DNA of 21,614 nt from Verrucomicrobiota bacterium (GTDB taxonomy: Bacteria; Verrucomicrobiota; Verrucomicrobiia; Opitutales; Opitutaceae). Under the pieces are notes generated by a model. The model worked only from the letters and a program-made list of their open reading frames with translations. It was not told the DNA's origin and searched no databases. The position numbers were made by a program, and so were the translations under genes. Where the stretch lies: NCBI GenBank assembly GCA_023410155.1, contig JAEYQF010000138.1, positions 1 to 21,614 on the forward strand. Direction: 5' to 3'. Shown here one piece after another: positions 13,666-21,447 of the stretch (position 1 is its first letter; every line of letters starts with the position of its first letter).

Positions 13666-14613
13666 GTTCGTCCGGCGAGATTTCAGGAATCGCGTGAGTT
13701 CTTCGGCGGTGGGCATCGAAGGCGAGGTGCCCGGTTTGGTGACGGACAGGGCGGCGACGGCATTCGCCTGCCGCGCGGCGGCGAGGAGGTCGGCTGGATC
13801 CTCCGCGAGCGCTGCCGCGAAGCCGCCGACGAACGCGTCGCCGGCACCGGTGGTGTCCACGGGTTTCACTTTGAAGGCGCGCACGAGCTCACCCCGTTCG
13901 GGGAGCGAAACGAAACAGCCGCGGGAGCCGAGCGTCACGATCAACGTCGGCACTCCGAACCCTCGGCAGAGCTTCTGCAGCGCCGGAGGTCCGAGTCGCG
14001 TGAGGGCGGATTCGTCGAGCGAGCGTGAGAGCTTCAGGGCGCGGGCGAGCTGGACGAATTCGGTTTCATTGGGGATGAGGATGTCGGTGTGGCGAAGAAT
14101 CGCTGCATCGAAACCCCCGTGCATCGGCGCGGGGTTGAGCACGGTGGTGGCGCCGAGTTTTCGAGCGAGGCGAAAGACGTGGGCGTTGATGCGCGGGTTG
14201 GCTTCGTGCTGGCAGACGACGAGGCGGGCGCCGCGAAGGGCTGCGGGCGGTATATCCGAAGGTTGGATACGCGCACTTGCCCCGAGCGCGACGACGATCT
14301 CGTTCTGGCCGGTCGCGTCGACGAGCACGGTCGCGGCCGCAGTGGCATGGCCGTGCTTCGAGACGAGGATCGAGCGGATTCCTTCCCCGCGGTGAAAGGC
14401 ACGGGCGCCAGCGGCGAACGCGTCCTCGCCCACTGCACCGAAGAACGTGACCGCGGCGCCCAAACGGGCGGCGGCGACCGCCTGATTGGATCCCTTGCCG
14501 CCGGGCCCGGTGAAGAAGCGACCGAGCGTGGTTTCACCCGGGGCGGGAAACTTCTCGCAGTTGAAACAGAGATCCTGGACGAAGCTGCCGACGATCACGA
14601 CGCGGGAGGACAT
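13663..14613 (-). CDS. PfkB-family sugar kinase, ribokinase or deoxyribokinase
   Basis: 316 residues from ATG 14611-14613. The frame stays open upstream to 14673, but 'MSSRVVIVGSF' is the normal family beginning. PfkB signatures are 'GPGGKGSNQAVAAARLG' (36-52) and 'DTTGAGDAFVGGF' (253-265) with catalytic base D259; 'PNETE' (181-185) and 'TLGSRG' (227-232) are also ribokinase-like. Ribokinase phosphorylates ribose at O5 with ATP in the cytoplasm; deoxyribokinases are close homologues that feed DeoC. Aligned to E. coli RbsK 'GSINAD' (N14, D16), this protein has 'GSFVQD', so the Asp is kept (D14) but the Asn is V12. With deoC next downstream, deoxyribose is a credible substrate, so I withhold the symbol rbsK. 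The stop codon lies inside a palindromic repeat. It is divergent from the LytS-type kinase gene. Confidence 0.9.
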   Translation of the reverse strand: MSSRVVIVGSFVQDLCFNCEKFPAPGETTLGRFFTGPGGKGSNQAVAAARLGAAVTFFGAVGEDAFAAGARAFHRGEGIRSILVSKHGHATAAATVLVDATGQNEIVVALGASARIQPSDIPPAALRGARLVVCQHEANPRINAHVFRLARKLGATTVLNPAPMHGGFDAAILRHTDILIPNETEFVQLARALKLSRSLDESALTRLGPPALQKLCRGFGVPTLIVTLGSRGCFVSLPERGELVRAFKVKPVDTTGAGDAFVGGFAAALAEDPADLLAAARQANAVAALSVTKPGTSPSMPTAEELTRFLKSRRTN

Positions 14614-14701
14614 GGGCGCAGAGGTTACGGTTGGCAGCGGGAGCGAGACAAGCCGCGGGGCGGCGCCGCTCATCCGGCGGGCGGTGCCGTTTGTCCAAAG
14701 T

Positions 14702-14732
14702 TTGCGCTCGGCAGGGCGGGGCGACTTACTAT
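14702..14732 (+). promoter_or_regulatory. Possible promoter of the LytS-type kinase gene
   Basis: A -10-like 'tactat' at 14727-14732 lies 19 bp after a weak -35-like 'ttgcgc' (14702-14707). The start codon follows 9 bp later, so a transcript from here would have almost no leader. The spacing is long and the -35 box poor. Confidence 0.3.
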
Positions 14733-14741
14733 GCGGCGGAC

Positions 14742-15878
14742 ATGCATCAACCCCGCGAGACCGATGTGGTATTGGAGGACACGGCCCGCCGCGAGCGCGC
14801 GAGAGAGCGATTGTATGTGATCTGCCAGATGGGCGGGTGGGGCTTCCTGCTGGGACTGCAGATCTTCTTCACCTCGTATTTCGACCGCAAGAATCCCGCC
14901 CGGGACTCCGTGACGGAAGTGTCGGTGCTCACCATGGTGATCGCGCTGGGGTTGCTGTTGTCCCACTTCGCGCGCCCGCTGATGCGGCGCTGGGGCTGGA
15001 CGCAGATGGGCTGGCGGCAACTGGTGCCGCGCGTCTTCGGGATGGCGCTGTTGCTTTCGGTGCTGTGGAGCGCGCTGGGCTACGGTTTCACCTACGGGCT
15101 TCTGCGACTCCCGTGGCCGGAGGAGAACTTCAGCCCCTTCGTGCTTTTCGCGCTGAGCTGCCTGAACGGCACGGTGCTCTACGTGGGGTGGATGTGTGTG
15201 TATTTCATCTACCACCTGTTTGACCGTTTCAATCGCTCGGAGATCGAGCGGTTGCGGCTCTCGACGCACGTCAAGGAGGCGGAGTTGCGGGCGTTGAAAT
15301 CGCAGGTGAATCCGCACTTCATCTTCAACGCCCTGAACTCCCTGCGGGCGCTGATCGACGAGGATCCCGGGCGGGCTCGCGGGGCCGTGACACAGCTGGC
15401 GAATCTGCTGCGCTATTCCCTGCAAAGCGGGCAGCTCGAGACGGTGGCGTTCGAAGACGAGCTGAGAATCGTGAACGACTATCTCGCGCTCGAGCAGGTG
15501 AGGCACGAGGAACGCCTGCGGGTGCGGATGGATGTTTCGTCCGACACGCTGGCGCTGCCGATTCCGCCGATGCTGTTGCAAACCTTGGTGGAGAACGCGG
15601 TGAAATACGGCATCTCGACGCGACCGGAAGGCGGCGAGATCGGTATCGTCGCGCGGTGCGAGGGCGGGGCGCTTCACCTGCGGGTGACGAATCCCGGCGC
15701 GATCGGCAATGCCGATGGCGCTGTGCGGCCGAGCGAGTCGACCGGCGTCGGTTTGCGCAATGCGGCCGAGCGGCTGCGCCTGCTGTTTGGCGAGAGGGCG
15801 ACGCTCCAGCTGCGCGAGGCCGCCCCGGCGTCAGTGATGGCTGAAGCCGTGATTCCGCTCCACCCGCAGCGGGTGTGA
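14742..15878 (+). CDS. LytS/NatK-type membrane sensor histidine kinase
   Basis: 378 residues from ATG 14742; this start places the first membrane segment after a charged 24-residue head. Four hydrophobic segments (about 25-48, 62-82, 92-118, 125-152) anchor it in the inner membrane with almost no periplasmic loop, so the stimulus is probably sensed within the membrane. The His_kinase domain follows with 'QVNPHFIFNALNSL' (phospho-accepting H192), the N box 'LVENAVKYG' (E284, N285) and the G box 'STGVGLRNAAERL'. This is the short LytS-type kinase class that pairs with LytTR regulators, and such a regulator starts 12 bp downstream. The natA/natB-like genes follow, as in Bacillus NatK-NatR with NatAB, though there is no proof of the same signal. 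It is divergent from the ribokinase-family gene. Confidence 0.9.
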   Translation: MHQPRETDVVLEDTARRERARERLYVICQMGGWGFLLGLQIFFTSYFDRKNPARDSVTEVSVLTMVIALGLLLSHFARPLMRRWGWTQMGWRQLVPRVFGMALLLSVLWSALGYGFTYGLLRLPWPEENFSPFVLFALSCLNGTVLYVGWMCVYFIYHLFDRFNRSEIERLRLSTHVKEAELRALKSQVNPHFIFNALNSLRALIDEDPGRARGAVTQLANLLRYSLQSGQLETVAFEDELRIVNDYLALEQVRHEERLRVRMDVSSDTLALPIPPMLLQTLVENAVKYGISTRPEGGEIGIVARCEGGALHLRVTNPGAIGNADGAVRPSESTGVGLRNAAERLRLLFGERATLQLREAAPASVMAEAVIPLHPQRV

Positions 15879-15890
15879 TTCCTTATTTCC

Positions 15891-16628
15891 ATGAAGGCGC
15901 TGATCATCGACGACGAACGACTGGCCCGGAACGAACTGCGGCGCCTTCTCGCGGCTTATGCCGACCTGCAGGTGGTCGGCGAGGCGGCCAACGCGAAGCA
16001 GGCGAGGGAGCAACTCGCGGCCCTGAAGCCGGACCTGCTCTTCCTCGACGTGCAGATGCCGGGCGAAACGGGCATGCAGTTCCTCGAGTCGCTGGAGCCG
16101 CCCGCGCCGGACGTGATCTTCACCACCGCCTACGACGAGTTCGCGGTGAAAGCGTTTGAGCTGAACGCGCTCGATTATCTGCTGAAGCCGGTCGATCCGC
16201 AGCGACTCACCGCAGCGATCGAGCGGTTGCGGGCGCGGCGGGCGGTGCCGGCCTCGAATGCCGAGAGTGGCAAGGGCGTCGCGCGCGAGCGCCTGGCGGC
16301 CGAGGACAAGGTGTTCGTGCGCGAGGGCGAGCGGTGCTGGTTCGTGGAGGTGAAATCGATTCGCCTGCTCGAGAGCGAGGGCAACTACACCCGCGTGCAT
16401 TTCGACAGCGCGCAGCCGCAGCTTTTTCGCTCGCTTAACGCGATGGAAGACCGGCTGGACCCGAAGTTCTTCTTCCGCGCGAACCGGCGCCAAATCATCA
16501 ACCTCGCGTGGATCGAACAGATTGAACCATGGTTCAGCGGCGGGTTGCTCGTGCACCTGAAAGGTGGAGCCAAAGTCGAGCTCAGCCGCCGGCAGGCGCA
16601 GGAATTTCGCGAGAAGATGAGTCTCTGA
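15891..16628 (+). CDS. LytTR-family response regulator
   Basis: 245 residues. The receiver domain (about 1-120) has the acidic pocket D7-D8, phospho-acceptor D53 in 'LFLDVQMPG', the Thr in 'FTTAYDEFA' and the conserved Lys in 'LLKPVDP' (K99). After a short linker, the LytTR DNA-binding domain (about 140-245) shows 'LLESEGNYTRVHF', 'FFRANRRQIINLAWI' and 'SRRQAQEFRE', the standard family blocks. Such regulators bind imperfect direct repeats in promoter DNA. The gene is 12 bp after the LytS-type kinase gene, so the two form a cognate pair; the likely targets are their own operon and the small peptide/ABC genes that follow at 16727-18868. I could not find a convincing pair of LytTR direct repeats in 16629-16726. 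Assignment is firm, target inferred. Confidence 0.93.
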   Translation: MKALIIDDERLARNELRRLLAAYADLQVVGEAANAKQAREQLAALKPDLLFLDVQMPGETGMQFLESLEPPAPDVIFTTAYDEFAVKAFELNALDYLLKPVDPQRLTAAIERLRARRAVPASNAESGKGVARERLAAEDKVFVREGERCWFVEVKSIRLLESEGNYTRVHFDSAQPQLFRSLNAMEDRLDPKFFFRANRRQIINLAWIEQIEPWFSGGLLVHLKGGAKVELSRRQAQEFREKMSL

Positions 16629-16726
16629 TGAGATTCGCGTGCCCGGCCTCCCCGTTCCCGTGTCCTTTGTTTGGATAAACCACGACCGCCCTCAGGCCGA
16701 TGCAGCCGGCGAAACTCTCCCGACCC

Positions 16727-16888
16727 ATGAAGTTGAAAAACCAACCACCGCGACTCAGCTGGCCCGGGCTGGCGATGGGCACGGGGATCGGCACGGCGGT
16801 GAGCGTGTCCAGCGGCTGGAGCGTGGGCTTCGGCATCGGAGTGGCCGTGGCTCTGGGCTTCGGTTTCATGGGGCGCCGGGCCGATTGA
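16727..16888 (+). CDS. Small glycine-rich membrane peptide
   Basis: 53 residues from ATG 16727; an in-frame ATG at 16700 would add nine residues. A basic head ('MKLKNQPPRLSWPG') precedes one long hydrophobic stretch (about 17-48) packed with glycines at 18, 20, 22, 30, 34, 36, 38, 44 and 46, with a basic tail 'MGRRAD'. Regular Gly spacing suggests a tightly packing helix or hairpin in the membrane. The stop is 10 bp before the NatA-like ATPase start, and the regulator stop is about 100 bp upstream, so it is probably co-transcribed with the ABC genes. I do not recognise a named family. It could be a transporter accessory subunit or an uncharacterised membrane peptide. It lacks a clear ribosome binding site, so translation is unproven. 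Confidence 0.55.
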   Translation: MKLKNQPPRLSWPGLAMGTGIGTAVSVSSGWSVGFGIGVAVALGFGFMGRRAD

Positions 16889-16898
16889 TTTCCCCGCC

Positions 16899-17645
16899 AT
16901 GATCGCTGCCACTCACCTCACCAAACTCTTCAAGGACAAGAAGCGCGGACAAATCCGCGCCGTCGACGATGTGTCGTTTCGCGCGGAGCCCGGTCGGATC
17001 TACGGCCTGTTGGGAGCCAACGGGGCGGGCAAAACCACGACGCTCCGTCTGCTTGCCACCTTGCTCAAACCCAGCGGCGGGACGGCGCACGTGGCGGGAT
17101 TCGACGTGACCACGCATCCAGAGAAAGTGCGGGCGCGCGTAGGCTTCCTCGCCGCCAGCACCGCGCTCTACGGACGCCTGACCGCGCGGGAGATGATCGA
17201 ATACTTCGGGCGGTTGAATGGCATGAGCGACGTGGCGATTCGCGCGCGTATCCAGGAACTGGCGACAGAGCTCGATATGCACGACTTCCTCGACCGGCGC
17301 TGCGACAAGTTTTCGACCGGAATGAAACAGAAGACCTCGATCGCGCGGACCCTCGTGCACGATCCCGAGGTGATGATTTTCGACGAACCGACGCTCGGCC
17401 TCGATGTGATGACGGCTCGCGCGATCGTGCGCTTCGTGCGCCAGTGTAGGGATCGCGGCAAGACCGTGATCTACTCCACGCACATTATGAGCGAAGTGGA
17501 GAAGCTCTGCGACACCGTGGGCATCATCCACGGCGGGCGCCTGCTCGCGGAAGGCACGGTCGCAGCGCTGCGGGAGCGACACGGCGAGCAGGATTTGGAG
17601 GAAGTTTTCGTGAAGGTGGCGGGGATCGAGGAGGCACGCGCATGA
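16899..17645 (+). CDS. NatA-like ABC transporter ATPase
   Basis: 248 residues, a single ABC ATPase domain. Walker A is 'GANGAGKTTT' (39-48), the signature is the NatA-type variant 'FSTGMKQK' (138-145) in place of LSGGQ, Walker B is 'VMIFDEP' (158-164) and the switch His is H195 in 'YSTHIMSEVE'. The variant signature and the 'EPTLGLDVMTARAI' stretch are characteristic of the NatA/DRR export subgroup. It would work as a dimer on the inner face of the membrane with the permease encoded immediately after; the two genes overlap in ATGA, which implies translational coupling. In Bacillus, NatAB exports sodium ions; homologues may move other substrates. Its upstream neighbours are the small membrane peptide and the LytS/LytTR pair. 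Confidence 0.92.
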   Translation: MIAATHLTKLFKDKKRGQIRAVDDVSFRAEPGRIYGLLGANGAGKTTTLRLLATLLKPSGGTAHVAGFDVTTHPEKVRARVGFLAASTALYGRLTAREMIEYFGRLNGMSDVAIRARIQELATELDMHDFLDRRCDKFSTGMKQKTSIARTLVHDPEVMIFDEPTLGLDVMTARAIVRFVRQCRDRGKTVIYSTHIMSEVEKLCDTVGIIHGGRLLAEGTVAALRERHGEQDLEEVFVKVAGIEEARA

Positions 17646-18868
17646 ACTGGAGCAATATTCTCACCGTCTATTTCAAGGAGTTGAAGGATATGCTCCGGGA
17701 TCGCCGCACACTCATCTCGATGATCGTCGTGCCCACGCTGGTGATGCCGGGACTGTTTCTCGGGGTCGGCAAGATTGCCACGGCCGTGGTGTCGAAGGCC
17801 AAGGACTCCACCGCGCAAGTGATGCTCCTGGGCGGCGAGGATTCGCCGGGCGTGGTGGAGCAGTTGCGCCAGGTGGAGAAACTCGAGCTCATCCCGGCGG
17901 CGGCTGATTGGAAGCAACAGGTATCCGATAAACGGATTCGCGCGGTCGTGGAGCTGCCGGCGGGCTTCGAAGCCGGCCTCAAGGACGGGTCCGCCGGCGA
18001 GGTGACGTTTTATCATTACGAGGGAGAGCTGAAATCGCGGTTCGCGATCAACCAGCTCGAAGATTTCTTCCGCGGGCTGCGCGAGCGCACCGTCGCGCGG
18101 CTGCTGGAGGAGCGCTCGCTGCCGGAGCAGCTGGTAAAACCCTTTGCGACCTCCTGGCAGAATGTCGCGCCGCCGGAAAAGGTCGGAGGCAATCTCCTCG
18201 GCGGCTTCGTGCCCTACATCATCGTCATCCTGTGTCTGACAGGCGCGATGTATCCGGCGATGGATCTGACGGCGGGCGAGAAGGAGCGCGGCACGATGGA
18301 GACGCTCTTGTGCAGCCCGGTGGGGCGGGGCGACATCGTGTTGGGCAAGTTTCTCATGGTGCTGACCGGTTCGCTGGCGGCGATGTTGCTGGCGCTGGTG
18401 TCGATGGGCGTGACGGCATTTGCCGGGGGAATGCTCCTGTCGGGTGGAGCTAAGTCCGCCGCCGCGGCGGGAGCCGCTTCGGGCGCCGCAATGCCAACCT
18501 TCGATCCGCTGGGGCTGGTGGGCGTGCTGGCGATGGTTTTCCCGGTCGCGGTGTTCTTCTCGGCCGTCGTGTTCACGCTGGCGCTGTTCGCGAAGAGCTA
18601 CAAGGAGGCGCAGAGCTACGTCACTCCGCTGATGATCGTGGTCATCATGCCGGCGGTCGTGGGCATGTTGCCGGGCATCGAGCTCAACACGCGACTGGCG
18701 TTGGTGCCGATTCTGAACCTCTCGCTCGTCTGCAAAGAGATGCTCTCAGGTGTCTGGAACTGGCACTACATCGCCCTGATCTTCGGCTCCTCGTCGCTCT
18801 ACGCGGCCGGCGCGCTGGCGTTGGCGGTGAAGATGTTTCAACGAGAGGACGTCATCTTCCGGAGCTGA
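17642..18868 (+). CDS. NatB-like ABC-2 type permease
   Basis: 408 residues. The topology is typical of ABC-2 permeases with a large extracytoplasmic loop: membrane segment 1 (about 22-42), an outer domain (about 45-180), then five further segments (about 185-207, 230-266, 288-318, 327-346, 373-398). The family motif 'GEKERGTMETLLCSPV' (212-227), a cytoplasmic coupling helix that contacts the ATPase, is intact. The loop between segments 3 and 4 has an Ala/Gly-rich insert (270-283). It begins inside the last codons of the NatA-like gene, so the two subunits are made together. By family it exports sodium or another small compound; the substrate is not readable from sequence. A GC-rich hairpin with a T-tract follows the stop codon at once, ending the transcript. 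Confidence 0.9.
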   Translation: MNWSNILTVYFKELKDMLRDRRTLISMIVVPTLVMPGLFLGVGKIATAVVSKAKDSTAQVMLLGGEDSPGVVEQLRQVEKLELIPAAADWKQQVSDKRIRAVVELPAGFEAGLKDGSAGEVTFYHYEGELKSRFAINQLEDFFRGLRERTVARLLEERSLPEQLVKPFATSWQNVAPPEKVGGNLLGGFVPYIIVILCLTGAMYPAMDLTAGEKERGTMETLLCSPVGRGDIVLGKFLMVLTGSLAAMLLALVSMGVTAFAGGMLLSGGAKSAAAAGAASGAAMPTFDPLGLVGVLAMVFPVAVFFSAVVFTLALFAKSYKEAQSYVTPLMIVVIMPAVVGMLPGIELNTRLALVPILNLSLVCKEMLSGVWNWHYIALIFGSSSLYAAGALALAVKMFQREDVIFRS

Positions 18869-18870
18869 GC

Positions 18871-18904
18871 CGCGCGCCTAATAGGTGGGCGCGCGCCGCG
18901 TTTT
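18871..18904 (+). terminator. Terminator after the NatA/NatB-like genes
   Basis: A perfect 8-bp stem, cgcgcgcc (18871-18878) with ggcgcgcg (18888-18895), has a 9-nt loop. A T-tract at 18901-18904 follows after 5 bp. It starts 3 bp after the permease stop. The distance between stem and T-tract is slightly long, so strength is uncertain. Confidence 0.65.
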
Positions 18905-18944
18905 GCTGTCGCCGTGCGAGTGCACCGCGGCATCGTCGGGCCGC

Positions 18945-21371
18945 ATGTCGTCGGTGATGGCGTTCGTGTTCGTCGTGACTCGATGGGTGTCGGGAGATCC
19001 CGTGCTTGCGCAGGCACGCGGGCTGGCTCCGTGGCAAAAGGTGCTCGAGGCTTTCGCCGGCGGTGCACTGGCGCTGGCTTGCGGCACGCTCTTGGCGTGG
19101 GCGGCGATGAACTGGCCTCTGGGCCGTCAAATTTCCGCTGCGAAACGAGCGACGCTCGCCGTCGCGATCGGTGTGGTGTTGGTGTGCGTGCTCCAGTTCA
19201 CCACCGCGGGATTGCCGGTGGATGTGGAAGTGGTGGCACGGGCGGCCGCGGCGCTGGGTCTGCTGGTCGCGAGCGTCTGGTATGTGAAGAAGCGTCGCGG
19301 CGCCTCGGATGTCTCGCCCCCCGGGCAGATCGAGCAGATCGCTCAGCTCTACCTGAAAAACATCCCGCTGCCCGGATGGATCGTCGATCGGGAGGGCCGG
19401 TATCGTTTCGTCAACGATGCGCTATTGGTTAGCGCGGGGCTGGAGCAATCGCCCGTCGGCCGGACGATCAGCGAATTTTTCCCCCGCGAAGCGGCGGCGG
19501 AGTATATGGCGGTGAACGATCGGGTGCTGCGCGAGGGCCGGCTGATCGAGGCGGAGCACCGCACGTCCGCAGGGATGATCCACGTTTATGTTTTCCCGCT
19601 CCGGGACAGCACGGGCCAAACCTTGATCGGTGGAGTGGGAGTAGATGTCACCGAGAGGCAGCGCGTCAGTGGACTTCTGCGCACGCAGGGCGAGCTGTTG
19701 ACCGCGGTCACCGAGGCGATGCGCAGCTACCTGCAAACCGGCGATTGGCGCGCCGCCCACGAGATCCTGCTCCGCGGCGCGCTGCAGCAGACGCAAAGCG
19801 AGCGCGGATTCGTAGGCGTCATCGTGCCCAACGAACGCCTGCGCATTCTCGCGTATGTCGGGATGTCGTGGGAATCGATCGTCGGCGCGGAGGAGTGGAG
19901 GCGCGCAAGTGCCGACCAGGCCGCGAGCGGCTGGCTGGAGTTTCGTCAGTTCGAAGCGTTGTCGGGCCGGCTGCTCGCCTCCGGCGGCGTCGTCATCGCC
20001 AACGCCGCGGATGAAACCAGAACTCCCTCATCGCCTGACCTGTTGGTGGTGCCGGTGCAGCACGCACATCAAACCGTCGGGCTGCTCGGCGTCGGCGGTG
20101 GCACGGACGCGTGGGGGCGGGAGGCGCGCGAGCGGCTCGAAACTCTCGTGCAGCAAGCCGGTGTGCTCTGCGATTCCTACCGCCGCAGCCTGCGCGAAGT
20201 CTCGCTCGAGGAGCAGGTGCGCGTGGCCCAGAAGATGGAAGCGGTGGGCCTGCTTGCGGGCGGCGTCGCGCACGATTTCAACAACCTTCTCCAAGTCATC
20301 CAAGGTTACACGGCGATGGCGCTCGACTCCGGCTCCACCTGGCCGGAGCGCAAGGCGAACTTGGACCAGGTCAAGGCCGCAGCCGAGCGTGCCGCCCAGC
20401 TCACGCAGCAACTGCTCGCGTTTGGCCGCCAGCAGACGCTGCAGAAATCCGACCTCAATCTGAACCAGGCGATCTCCGATCTCCTGAAAATGCTCCGCCG
20501 GGTGATCGGCGAACAAATCGCCGTCGACTTCATCCCCGGCCACGATCTCGGCAACGTCTACGCCGATCGCGCGCAAATCGACCAGGTGTTGCTCAACCTC
20601 TGCGTCAATGCGCGGGACGCCGTTTCCGCCGGGGGCCGCATCACGCTCGAAACCGAAAACGTGCTCGTCAACGGCGCCTTCCGGGAGAGCCACCCGTGGG
20701 CGAAACCCGGCCGCTACGTCCTCCTCACCGTCACCGACAACGGCGTCGGCATGGACCGCGACACGCTGAGCCACGTCTTTGAGCCGTTCTTCACCACCAA
20801 GCCCAAAGGCAAGGGCACGGGCCTCGGACTCGCCGTCGTTTATGGCGTGATCAAGCAGCACGACGGCATGATCCACGTTTACAGCGAGCCCGGCAAAGGC
20901 ACGACCTTCAAAATCTACCTGCCCATCGTTGCCCGTTCCGCCGTCACCGTCGGCCCGAAACACACGCCGGTGCCCGGGCGCGGCTCCGAGACGATCCTGC
21001 TCGCCGAGGACGAACCCATGGTGCGCGACCTCGCGCTGCGCATCCTGCAGCGTTCGGGTTACCGCGTAATCGTGGCCATCGACGGCGTCGACGCGTGCGC
21101 CAAGTTCGAGGCGCATCAAGACGAGATCGCGCTTCTCGTGCTCGACGTCGTCATGCCCAACCTCGGCGGACGCGAAGTCTCCGAGCGCGTCGCCAAGCTC
21201 CGTCCGGGCCTCCCGGTGATCTTCTGCAGCGGCTACGCCGGCGCAGCCCTCGACGCCGGCGTTGTAAACGCTCCCGGCACCCAGGTGCTGGCCAAGCCCT
21301 ACGGAGCCGACGATCTCCTCCACCGGGTGCGCACCGCCCTCGATTTCCGGAAAGCACCCGATGGTAAATGA
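18945..21371 (+). CDS. Hybrid histidine kinase: membrane anchor, PAS, GAF, kinase, receiver
   Basis: 808 residues from ATG 18945. The frame opens at a GTG at 18885, but that codon lies in the terminator hairpin of the preceding operon, so I prefer the ATG; another ATG follows at 18957. Three hydrophobic segments (about 34-56, 70-92, 95-115) anchor the protein. Then come a PAS domain (about 130-240, 'PGWIVDREGRYRFVNDALL' and 'VDVTERQR'), a GAF-like domain (about 250-412), the kinase domain with phospho-accepting H443 in 'GGVAHDFNNLLQ', N box N555 in 'NLCVNARDAV', G boxes 'DNGVGMD' and 'GKGTGLGLAVVYG', and a C-terminal receiver with D734 in 'LLVLDVVMPN'. The His-to-Asp relay implies an external phosphotransfer protein or regulator, none of which is adjacent. 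The signal is unknown. It is probably a separate transcription unit from the Nat-like genes. Confidence 0.92.
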   Translation: MSSVMAFVFVVTRWVSGDPVLAQARGLAPWQKVLEAFAGGALALACGTLLAWAAMNWPLGRQISAAKRATLAVAIGVVLVCVLQFTTAGLPVDVEVVARAAAALGLLVASVWYVKKRRGASDVSPPGQIEQIAQLYLKNIPLPGWIVDREGRYRFVNDALLVSAGLEQSPVGRTISEFFPREAAAEYMAVNDRVLREGRLIEAEHRTSAGMIHVYVFPLRDSTGQTLIGGVGVDVTERQRVSGLLRTQGELLTAVTEAMRSYLQTGDWRAAHEILLRGALQQTQSERGFVGVIVPNERLRILAYVGMSWESIVGAEEWRRASADQAASGWLEFRQFEALSGRLLASGGVVIANAADETRTPSSPDLLVVPVQHAHQTVGLLGVGGGTDAWGREARERLETLVQQAGVLCDSYRRSLREVSLEEQVRVAQKMEAVGLLAGGVAHDFNNLLQVIQGYTAMALDSGSTWPERKANLDQVKAAAERAAQLTQQLLAFGRQQTLQKSDLNLNQAISDLLKMLRRVIGEQIAVDFIPGHDLGNVYADRAQIDQVLLNLCVNARDAVSAGGRITLETENVLVNGAFRESHPWAKPGRYVLLTVTDNGVGMDRDTLSHVFEPFFTTKPKGKGTGLGLAVVYGVIKQHDGMIHVYSEPGKGTTFKIYLPIVARSAVTVGPKHTPVPGRGSETILLAEDEPMVRDLALRILQRSGYRVIVAIDGVDACAKFEAHQDEIALLVLDVVMPNLGGREVSERVAKLRPGLPVIFCSGYAGAALDAGVVNAPGTQVLAKPYGADDLLHRVRTALDFRKAPDGK

Positions 21372-21447
21372 ACCGTAAAATCTTTTAACACCCATAGCCA
21401 TGGGCCGCCGATAGCTGTATCTAGCTTGTTCGCAACAACTCTGCGTC

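Noticed and set aside
16629..16726. LytTR binding site upstream of the small peptide and ABC genes
   Set aside because: Two 'gtt' cores are visible, but they are about 15 bp apart, not the roughly 21-22 bp expected of LytTR direct repeats, and the flanks do not match.
16582..16869. A 95-codon minus-strand frame opposite the small membrane peptide
   Set aside because: It overlaps the end of the LytTR gene and the small peptide on the opposite strand; its Pro-rich sequence is the complement of Gly codons.
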